The notes under the pieces were generated by a model. The model saw only the letters and a list, made by a program, of their open reading frames with translations, was not told the origin of the DNA and did not search any database. A stretch of DNA of 64,000 nucleotides from Vigna angularis (Eukaryota; Streptophyta; Magnoliopsida; Fabales; Fabaceae). Made by a program: the position numbers and the translations under genes. Shown here in pieces: positions 55,483 through 64,000 of the stretch. Position 1 is the stretch's first letter. Each line of letters opens with the position of its first letter. The stretch is from assembly GCF_016808095.1 (NCBI RefSeq), contig NC_068971.1, positions 9,994,501-10,058,500 of the forward strand. Reading direction: 5' to 3'.

Positions 55483-58117
55483 CGTTCAAGAAAATGAGAG
55501 ATGCCTGTTTTGGAAGAAAAAGTAATATCTGAAGTGAGAAAGAGAAAGCATTTTAATTTAGTGATTCTTGTAAATTTTTCAAAAGTGGCAAATATAAGCA
55601 CAAGTAGCAAGTGATATACTTATGCTTCTGAAAAACGTCAGTTGATGGTAAGTCTACTTTTTGTGTTTCAACCTTCATGTAAAATTAGCATTCAAAGAAT
55701 CAAAATTTGAATCCCAATCTCCCTTGTATTCATAACCTATTAACTTATAATTGTTTAATTTTTTTAACTTGGCATTATTATTTTATATTGGTCATAGTTT
55801 AAACAGACTACACAACCGATTTCATAAAAAAATATGCTAAAAAAACAAATAAAAACTATAAAATGGGTGAAAAAAACAAAAAACCTTAATAGTACACAAT
55901 TTTACTTTTTCTCTTTAAAAGATAAAACTTTACCTAAAAACAATTATTAATTTTTTATTCTACATATAAACTTGCTGTGATTAATCAATATTGATGCAAA
56001 TTATTGAAATTTCAATTTAAATACGGTAATATACTCTATTTAAACTTTCATATGTATTAATTAAATGTTGATAACTTATAAATTTATGTATCGTTTTAGT
56101 TTTTATCACCATATATTATAATATTGTGTTTTTTATATTACTATATTTTTTTTTTGTTAAAATAATTTATTAATATTTATTCAACTCCAATTTGAGCACA
56201 GTTAAATCATTAAACCGTAAATCACTATCTTAACAAATTGAATGACAAGTTCGATTGGTTTTGAAAACTGACCATAATATGTTAATTACTTGCATATTTT
56301 ATACAATTATCTAACAATCATATGTATATTATTTTATATTTTATTTCAAAAAAAAATATTTTTACATATTTTTATTATTTGAATATAACATTTTTATGAT
56401 TAAAAGGAATGTTCAATAGATTGTTTAAAAAAATGTAATGTCAAATGATCATTATCTTATAAAAACATAGAAAAGACATCAAAAGAAATGGTTCCTGCCA
56501 AAATAGTTGTTATAAGCATCAAAAGAAATCAAAAGAAAAGTTGTTTGGAAATTGAGTAAATTTAGGACTTGTTGTATTATATGTTTGGATACTGTGTACA
56601 TGCTTATTTGATACAAAGTAGATTTTATAAACATGTCTTTCTTTCATTTAATATAAATGCATTTTATTTATGATTTTCGTTTGTTTTGACTGATTATTTT
56701 CGTTTATAGGTCCATTTTGCTTTCTCTGTCATCGATGACGACACTTTATTCCAACCAACACAGTTAGTTCTCTTATTTGTTGAACTTGTTTGTTGTTGTT
56801 TGATTGAACTTTTTGGTTGTTGTTTGATTGAACTTGTTTGTTGTTGGTTATTATTGTATGTTGTTATACTAGGTTTATAGTTCTTCCTTTATAAAACACA
56901 AAAAACTGAAATTTGTTATTTTTTTGTTTTTCAAGTCTCTGTAAAAAAGGATTACAATTAATTAAAAGAAAACAAAAAAAATTGATTTACATCGTATATT
57001 AACAAAATTTGACGTCGTCTCCTAATATAACGTTGTTCATGAATTAACCGTTAAAGGCTCAAAATATTCAAGATTGTACGCGATTTTTGTACTAGTGTTT
57101 GTAATAATACATATAAAGGATATTTTTATTTATATAATGTAATTAATTACTTGATTTCAAAATAATAACTATTTACTACCTAAATTTAATATAAAAATAT
57201 GAGTAAATATAAATGAGGAAGAAAGGATGGCGTTTGTAATTATCGTTTTTTTTTGTAATTTTAATTGTTTCATGTACTAGTCTATTGGATATAGTTCGTC
57301 CCATTGCATTTGACATATTATTTGTTTTAAAATTTAAATTCAATTCCATTGTAGTTGAAAAAGATATTTTAATGAATTAAAGATCTTTATACATTATTTT
57401 TTACGTTGAATTTTAAATAATACGCAACATTTCGGATATTATTTTATTATTCGTAAAATTTGTTAGATTGAATTAACTTTACATTTATTCAGTATTTTTT
57501 ATTGATGTTTATACTTAATTATATATTTTTCTATTTAGTTAACTTATTTATGAAGTTCATCATTATTATAACAAGAATTTTCTGTTAGTTTATTTAGACT
57601 GTGTATTAAAAAACTAATATAAATATAGACATAGAAGACAGACAATTTGAACCAACATCCCACTTTCTATTGATAAAATGATAAAAACATAAACACTTAC
57701 ACCATAAAATATTTATGTCAGATATAAAGATAATACAAAACACCAACAATATGTACCATTTGATGTATAGAACGTTACAAAACACCATATAAATATTTAT
57801 AAAGACTATAAAATCTATCAATTTTAATAATAATATATTATTATTATTATTATTATTTATTTTTAAAATATATTTTATAAACACTCTGGATTCATCATCA
57901 AGAGAACCATTCTTATTACCAACGGAAGGTAGCTTTCTTATTACAATATACCGTGTTTTCTTTTTTGTAATAGAAGATTTTTAATTTGAATTTATTGATT
58001 TTCCAAATTGTGTTTAGATATTTAGTAGTAAAAGATGTGGTGTATTACACTGTCGTCTAAATTAGAACTTATGAAAGGAATCACATGATATATCTCGATG
58101 ATGATATATCTCGATGA

Positions 58118-58120
<3 letters not shown>
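55483..58120. other. AT-rich intergenic spacer
   Basis: No gene recognised. A 24-bp period repeat (TTGAACTTGTTTGTTGTTG type) occurs about 2.7 times at 56,782–56,846. The remainder is low-complexity AT-rich sequence. Confidence 0.5.

Positions 58121-58195
<75 letters not shown>
58121..58195. repeat. (TA)n microsatellite, about 75 bp
   Basis: Pure TA repeat, preceded by a duplicated GATATATCTCGATGAT phrase. The sequence right after it (GCTCCCTCCACCTCCACAC, 58,196) resembles the end of the element at 54,448–55,482. Confidence 0.93.
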
Positions 58196-58197
<2 letters not shown>

Positions 58198-58314
58198 TCC
58201 CTCCACCTCCACACATCTCTTCCTCCACCTCCCCTTTACTTTTTTGCCCCTTCCTCCACCTTTCTTTTACTATTTTGCCCCTCAGTAAAATTTTATTTTT
58301 AAAATTATTGTTTT

Positions 58315-58752
58315 GGTTTAATTGCTTCCTTTGTCCCCAGTTTGGTTGAATTGTGTCAAATTCATCCTCATTTTTTAAAAATTTTCATTGTCGTCCTCAC
58401 GTGGTATAAAAGTGTCAATTGAATCCAAACATAGAAAAAATTTGTGTCAAAGTAGTCATTTTTCCTATATCTCTGTGTCTTCCTTTCATACAATCAAGTA
58501 CGGATATTCATTTTACCTTATCCAATTTAAGGCTTTTCATAGCTCCAGAGAAAGGAAGACACAGAGATATAGGAAAAATGACTACTTTGACACAAATTTT
58601 TTCTATGTTTGGATTCAATTGACACTTTTACACCACGTGAGGACGACAATGAAACTTTTACACCACGTGAGGACGACAATGAAACTTTTTTAAAAATGAG
58701 GATGAATTTGACACAATTCAACCAAACTGGGGACAAAGGAAGCAATTAAACC
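58315..58752. mobile_element. Mutator-type MITE with long TIRs and 9-bp target duplication
   Basis: A 438-bp foldback element. The ends GGTTTAATTGCTTCC and GGAAGCAATTAAACC are perfect inverses, and the complementarity continues for about 170 bp (left arm to about 58,492, right arm from about 58,551) around a loop of about 60 bp. TATTGTTTT is present at both 58,306–58,314 and 58,753–58,761. A 9-bp duplication with long TIRs is the signature of Mutator-like elements. The right arm contains a 30-bp segment (around CACCACGTGAGGACGACAAT) twice in tandem, once in the left arm. No coding capacity. Confidence 0.9.
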
Positions 58753-58974
58753 TATTGTTTTTTAATTTTATTCATTTATAACATATTTCACTGATAACCT
58801 ACGTAGTTCCTTGTATGAGTAAAATATTTTTCTGCAAAGCTTGGTGATCGTGAAAAGAATTATCAAGCAATCTTCCTCTTGTTCTCGGTGCAATACGTGA
58901 TGCAGTGCGTTTATGGTGTAGTGTCCTTGTCGTGGTTCCTCTCTAAGTACGTAGTCATAATCCTTCCTATAATT

Positions 58975-59109
58975 CTAAACCCTAAACCCTTCCCATACTT
59001 CCAATAATCCTTTGAATATCCAAGCCAATATTTGTGTGGCTTTGGAATCTTTGTCACGATCCGAATTCGGATCTTGAGAAGAAGATTGTGTTCCTGTCTG
59101 CGCTGCCAT
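58975..59109 (-). pseudogene. Inverted 5'-end copy of the FAS1-like gene
   Basis: Starting at ATG (59,109 on the minus strand), the first about 24 codons parallel the start of the gene at 60,554. Both begin Met-Ala, share a QSS-type Ser/Gln run, and have the identical block DPNSDR (nucleotide block AGATCCGAATTCGGATCGTG in both). The leader GTGGAAA just before ATG is also shared. After that the sequence diverges and stops at TAG 58,975–58,977, giving only 44 codons. It is a broken duplicate facing away from the FAS1-like gene. Confidence 0.7.
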
Positions 59110-59561
59110 TTTCCACTTTTCTCAAAACTACTTCGGACTTGTGACCTCAAATATTATATTGATTTGTTTTAATATTTTTTTTAAAATTAATTGAGTTTCT
59201 AATTTTTATAAAAGATTTATTTGAGATCTTATGTTTTTTTTCTAAATCATTATAATTTTAAGACTATTAAAAAAATATTATGCGATATGTTATTTACCAA
59301 AATCTGTTATTTTTTATTTTAAAAGTATTATATATCAAAATTAGAGAATTTCAATCTAAAAATTATTTAAACTTTGACACATGATAAATTTATATTCTAA
59401 TATATGATATTTTCATATGTTAATGTCAATTTAATAAAATAATTAAATTAAAATTTATTATAAAAAACTCAATTAAAAGAATAAATATAAAAATTAAAAA
59501 CAAATAAAAAACTAAATATAAACATTCAATTATTAATTAAATAATTTTCTTTTGTATTAAC

Positions 59562-60126
59562 AAAATCTAAAAGAAAAAAATTTGTTAAAGCCAATTTATT
59601 TTCATCACTATTTCTTGCCGATCACTATTTTGTTAGAAAAATAACGTGATACACACTCAAATATTTTTCTAAAATTAGTTTTTATGTTAATTGATAATTG
59701 AAGGGCTTTAAATAGTTGTGATACTTACAATATTATGGAAATAAAATAAAATATGAAAATAAAATATCAACTATATTAAAAATAAAATCTGCTTAATCGA
59801 TTATAAAATAATATTGTATCTAGATAAACCGAAAATCATAACTACTTACTCGTATTTTATCTCTATCAAAATCAAACTAAATATTACTAGATCCAAAAAC
59901 TAATAAAATAATATTTAAATAAAATTATTAATAAAATCCTATCCCAAGATATTTTAAACTTGTTCATTACTATTTCTTGCCTGGCATGTTGTTCATCGTG
60001 AGTCCAACGAAAATAAAGTAGGTTGGATTTTTTTAACATTTAACGAAATCAAATCCAATACAATTTTTTCTGAATATGGTGATAGGTATTTTTTCCTCTA
60101 TCTTAATATTTTATTCCATTACCACC

Positions 60127-60173
<47 letters not shown>

Positions 60174-60327
60174 TGAGTATAGTTTCAAATTAATTATGGA
60201 TTGAAAATTTATTATATGATGTGAATGAAAGGAAAAAATATACGTGTTTAAGAAAAAAAAATTGGGTTTTATACGATGAATGAATATTAAGTAAAAAAAA
60301 CTATTAAATATCATTAATAATTAATAA
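59562..60327. repeat. Direct repeat copy 1 (upstream of FAS1-like gene)
   Basis: About 766 bp, nearly identical by eye to 61,748–62,537, from AAAATCTAAAAG to the TATCATTAATAATTAATA motif. Includes the shared block TTCTTGCCGATCACTATTTTG and a (TA)n tract at 60,131–60,170. It forms the upstream (promoter-side) region of the FAS1-like gene. Confidence 0.9.
60131..60170. repeat. (TA)n microsatellite inside repeat copy 1
   Basis: About 20 TA units. The counterpart in copy 2 (about 62,324–62,383) is longer and has one interruption (TAAATA). Confidence 0.93.
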
Positions 60328-60553
60328 TAATAATAATAATAATACAATGATACCTTATATTATTTTATTTTATTATTAGATTAATTAAATGTATATTTTT
60401 AATAATAAATTATTCAAATATTAAATAATATAGTTTGTTTGTTTTTTACAAGACTAAAAAAAGTTTTAAAACTACAAATACAAGAAAAGGATGGAGAGAG
60501 AACGGTTAGCAAAAGAGAGTGAGTCTTTTTTTCTGAGAAGAGTGTAGGTGGAA

Positions 60554-61613
60554 ATGGCAGAGCCGATAGGAACAAAATCTTCTCCTCAATCTTCTTTTCA
60601 AGATCCGAATTCGGATCGTGCCACGATTCCAAAGAATGCCGAGGAGAAGAAGGAAGTTGAATCTTTAGAGAAGGAGCTCGCCGACTTGTTCGGCTATTAT
60701 AAGGAATTCATGGCTGAAAAAGTGGAGGTCGACCTGAGCAGCCAGTGGAGTGGTTCAAGAGACTACGTGGAAGACCTCGTCGCGTTTATGCTAAACGAGA
60801 GTAACCTTCCGCTCTCGAAGCTGGTCGACGAGATCTACGACCGATTAAACCGGGAGGTCCATAACGGCACAATCGTGGTGACGAAGCGGGTGACCTACGC
60901 GAGTGTGAGGGCTATGGTCGTGAATGAGGGAATGAGAACGAGTTTTGGACTGCCTAAGGCCGGTGCTGATGTATGGGAGGACACCACGGAGTCGTGTCTT
61001 TGGTGTTGGGAGGTGATTAAGAATTTTTTTTTATCTTGATCTTTTTCATGTTTATTTTACATTAACTATTCAATAGTATATGCAGGCGATATTTTCGGAA
61101 ATGTTGTATAGGTTGCCGGAATCTGTCCAAACACATATTAGTAATCGACGCATGTGCCGCTCGAGGATCAAGGATAGGATTGCCGCGGTATCTGGTAATA
61201 TTCGTTACACTGTTAGTTTTGGTTGAATGTAATTTGATTAATTATAATTAATAAAATTGTTTCATTTTCTTGAAAGCAAGAATGTGAAATTTTATTCTTG
61301 CGGTTGGTAATGTGATGTTCTTTTTGTATTTCTGTTTTTATACTGAAGCTAGCCTTAATTTACTTCGTAGTTGTTTCATTGTTTTCACCACCTTCTATTT
61401 TTTTATTTTTTTTTAGAAATGATGGAAGCTAAGAAAAGATTAAAGAATGCATGGATAAAGCTTGGAACTGTGGATATGCATTATTGGGAGGATGATGTTA
61501 TTAGTGATGAGAAGTATGAGAAGCTACAGATGGAGGGATCGACAAATTCAAGAGAGTTCGAAAATGAGTTAAAAGAAGAGGCACAGAGAAGAACAAAAGG
61601 CATTTGCGGGTGA
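60554..61613 (+). CDS. Truncated FAS1-like protein (CAF-1 large-subunit N-terminal region)
   Basis: Exons: 60554–61012, 61086–61194, 61417–61613 (TGA), giving 254 residues in one frame. ATG 60,554 is chosen because the inverted copy at 59,109 has the same context and start. Residues 35–155 match the N-terminal part of FASCIATA1, the large subunit of the chromatin assembly factor CAF-1 that deposits H3–H4 behind replication forks: ELADLFGYYKEF, LPLSKLVDEIYDRL, and the signature ESCLWCWE. Exon 2 continues the RRxCRxxI–RIAAVS helix. Exon 3 is Lys/Glu-rich and ends early. FAS1 is about 800 residues; the KER and acidic regions, the PCNA contact and the C-terminal domain are absent. It may be a young paralogue, a partial duplicate or a decaying pseudogene that is still open. 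Confidence 0.72.
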
Positions 61614-61747
61614 ATGTAGTTCTGAATTAGTAACAACTTAGTTATGATTTCCGATTTATCTAGGTACAATGTTATTTTATGATCGATTAAGCAGATTTTA
61701 TTTTTGTAATAGTTGATATTTTATTTTCAGATTTTATTTTATTAAAA

Positions 61748-62322
61748 AAAAATCTAAAAGAAAAATTTGTTAAAGCCAATTTATTTTAGACATCACTATT
61801 TCTTGCCGATCACTATTTTGTTAGGAAAATCTCGTGATACACACTCGAATATTTTTCTAAAATTAGTTTTCTGTTCATTGATAATGGGAGGACTTTAAAT
61901 AGTTGTGATACTTACAATGTTACGGAAATAAAATAAAATATGAAAATAAAATATCAACTATATTAAAAATAAAATCTGTCAGATCATAAAATAATATTAT
62001 ACCTAGATAAACCGAAAATTATAACTACTTATCCCTATTTATCTCTATCAAAATCAAACTAAATATTACTAGATCGAAAAATTAATAAAATAATATTTAA
62101 ACAAAATTATCAATAAAATCCTAACATTTAACTTTATACCAACATATTTTAAATTCGTTCATTACTATTTCTTGCCTGGCTTGTTGTTTATCGTGAGTCC
62201 AACGAAAATAAAGTAGGTTGAATTTTTTTAACATTTAACGAAATCAAATCCAATACAATTTTTTCTCAGCATGGTGATAGGTATTTTTCCTCTATCTTAA
62301 TATTTTATTCCATTACCACCAT

Positions 62323-62385
<63 letters not shown>

Positions 62386-62537
62386 TGAGTATAGTTTCAA
62401 ATTAATTATGGATTGAAAATTTATTATATGATGTGAATGAAAGGAAAAAATTATACGTGTTTAAGAAAAAAAACTGGGTTTTATATGATGAATGAATATT
62501 AAGTAAAAAAACTATTAAATATCATTAATAATTAATA
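61748..62537. repeat. Direct repeat copy 2 (downstream of FAS1-like gene)
   Basis: About 790 bp, colinear with copy 1 with small indels and a longer (TA)n. It stops abruptly at 62,537, where a different sequence beginning GGAAAATGATATTTGAAC takes over, while copy 1 runs on toward the gene start. Confidence 0.9.
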
Positions 62538-63160
62538 GGAAAATGATATTTGAACAACCTGTTTTGACAACATTTAGACACTGGACGCGTGTCTAAATGT
62601 GATTGGTGCACGTAGAAATTCTTTTTAAATGAAAGAATGACATGGCAATGAGAGAATTACGGGCAGATTCAACATGTAGGGTTATTTCGAAAATTTGAGA
62701 TTGAAATGTTTTCAGAGAGAGAAGCTGGAGAACATTTCATGGAGCACCTTCGAACTAGTCACCACAATTCTCGTCGGATACCCGCCGCCCCTAGACGTTG
62801 CCGTTTTTCCTCCATCCAGTGCCGCCGCAGTGCCGTCGGTGTCCATCGTCTTCCACCCAGCCAGGCAGTTCAGATTGAGGGTCGCCGCAGCTCCGACGTT
62901 GGCAGACGAACCGAAGACGACATCGTCTTCCCTCCGGCCCAGCCAACCAAGGGCACGTTTTGAGTATCGATTCCTCCCACCCGCTTCCTTCCCTTTGCCG
63001 GACCCTTGCGGTGGCCGCTGGAGCATCGCCGGAGTGTCGTTGGAGTGTCCCCGGACCCTTTCAAGGTATGGTTTAGTGTGGGTTGAAGTTGTGTAGAAGA
63101 TTTAGTGGTTGATGGTGTTTTTGGGTGGAAAGTATGAAGTTTTTTTCTAATTCTTTTGAC
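62538..63160. mobile_element. Probable Mutator-like element end with GC-rich cargo
   Basis: The left edge GAAAATGATATTTGAACAAC resembles termini of legume Mutator-like elements (remembered, not searched). It interrupts repeat copy 2. Within it, 62,740–63,075 is unusually GC-rich for this window and has overlapping open frames on both strands (133 codons + at 62,698–63,096; 104 codons −). None shows a recognisable domain. A captured gene fragment (Pack-MULE-like) is possible. Confidence 0.35.
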
Positions 63161-64000
63161 GGTTTAATAGGTTCGGAGGTCCCTATATTTGTGTGTTCGT
63201 TTCAATTGGGTCCTCCAATTTTGGAATTGATCAATTGGGTCCCTAATTTGGTCAATTTGATTCAATAATAGCCTTTTCGTTAAATACAGTTAACGACGTT
63301 AACCTTTTTTAATAGGTGGCAAATTGAGACATCCAGGTGACACCGTTTGAGCCTTTTTTCAATCTTTGTTACCTCTCTCTGTCATGTAATGAAATCCAGT
63401 CCCCATCATCTTCATCAAATTTCACTCATCAATCACCATACCCTTAATATATAACCCTTTCATCTCCAGTTCAGAACCCTCATCCAATTTCCTTTCTTCT
63501 TCCTTCGATCATTTGTCTCATTGCTCTCCCAAATTTCCATTAATTCTCAATCCACTCTCTCGTTCCCAATTAGGTCCTATTCCTGTTCAAATTTCGTTTC
63601 TGGGTTCTCCCAATTCAAAGTTCTGCACTTTCCCTTTTTGCAGTGGAATTTCTCGTTCCTGGGGAGTTCAATTCCATTGTCTCTCACTAAAGCTGAAAAC
63701 TTGGAGAGAAAGTGTCATAATTTCGATTCAATTTTTTTTTGACAATTGGGTCTGTGATCTTCCTGTGTGGGTAAGCAAGGTTACGAAAAATTGTGGGATC
63801 GTGATTTTGGCTGCAATGTTTAAGAAAACTGTCTATGACTATGGTTTTTGGCTGCAACATCAAAACGAGGTTTAAGAAAATATCATTTTCCTTCGCTGTT
63901 TCCTCTCCCATCTCATTTTGCACAGAGACACTTCGTTGCTTTCCGCTCACGCTTTCGTCCATTGTCGCAATCTTAATCTCTGTTCAGATGGTGTGGTTTG
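63161..64000 (+). other. Second repeat-like edge and unassigned sequence to the window end
   Basis: At 63,161, GGTTTAATAGGTTCGGAGGT with repeated TCAATTGGGTCC phrases is typical of Mutator-type termini in plants and resembles the start GGTTTAAT of the MITE at 58,315. From 63,370 the sequence is C/T-rich. Open frames of 90–120 codons on both strands (63,513–63,875 +; 63,687–63,962 −) have no recognised domain, and I do not call them genes. Confidence 0.35.

Noticed and set aside
58114..58349. Open frames of alternating Ile-Tyr across the (TA)n tract, also at 18,739–18,936 and 60,111–60,314
   Set aside because: They are translations of microsatellites, not genes.
59562..62537. The long direct repeats as LTRs of a retroelement carrying the FAS1-like gene
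   Set aside because: They do not start TG or end CA, there is no primer site or polypurine tract inside, and the gene between them has introns. Tandem segmental duplication fits better.
63513..63962. Open frames near the right end as a new gene
   Set aside because: Overlapping frames on both strands, no recognised domain or splice support, and they follow a Mutator-like terminus. Left unassigned.

Overview
This is a 64 kb piece of nuclear chromosome from a flowering plant. Coding exons are spliced with GT–AG introns, the genes match plant families, introns and spacers are AT-rich, and there are many Ty1/copia and Ty3/gypsy elements, solo LTRs and MITEs. The general style (LTR families, intron sizes) suggests a legume, but that is an inference. 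No bacterial-type operon, phage, CRISPR or plasmid feature is present. I did not recognise a wholly new biological system. The most unusual structures are a truncated histone-chaperone (FAS1-like) gene inside a duplicated and partly inverted segment at the right end, and a BEACH gene whose introns act as a sink for layered retrotransposons.

Region 1 (1–40,792, + strand): the 3' two thirds of a BEACH/WD40 gene of the plant BCHC (LvsC-type) group. I place 27 exons, all in one open frame, coding for about 1,738 residues (PH-BEACH, BEACH, WD40). The 5' exons lie left of the window. The introns hold copia A (1–1,397), a LINE fragment (about 1,820–2,640), LTR pieces near 7.6–8.3 kb, a 5' half of a copia of the same family as A on the minus strand with a 484-bp duplication in gag (10,302–12,304), a foldback element, two solo LTRs with perfect 5-bp target duplications (20,258–20,609 and 37,172–37,514), an 11.5-kb intron packed with gypsy and copia elements (22,334–33,862), and a decayed minus-strand copia (about 34,340–36,190).

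Region 2 (40,793–53,624): two compact host genes on the + strand. One is a TITAN9-like gene (8 exons, 283 residues). The other is a spastin/fidgetin-like AAA ATPase with an N-terminal MIT domain (12 exons, 479 residues). Each appears to contain one GC–AG intron.

Region 3 (53,625–64,000): an AT-rich intergenic tract with a TIR-bounded element carrying internal tandem repeats (54,448–55,482), a Mutator-type MITE with 9-bp target duplications (58,315–58,752), an inverted copy of the 5' end of a FAS1-like gene (58,975–59,109), and a three-exon truncated FAS1-like gene (60,554–61,613) between two direct repeats of about 770–790 bp. The second repeat is cut off by a probable Mutator-like element.

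The host genes belong to unrelated processes: vesicle/endomembrane (BEACH), seed development (TITAN9), microtubule severing or membrane remodelling (AAA), and chromatin assembly (FAS1). Nothing suggests they act as one pathway. All exon borders were set by eye from splice consensus, frame continuity and remembered family similarity.
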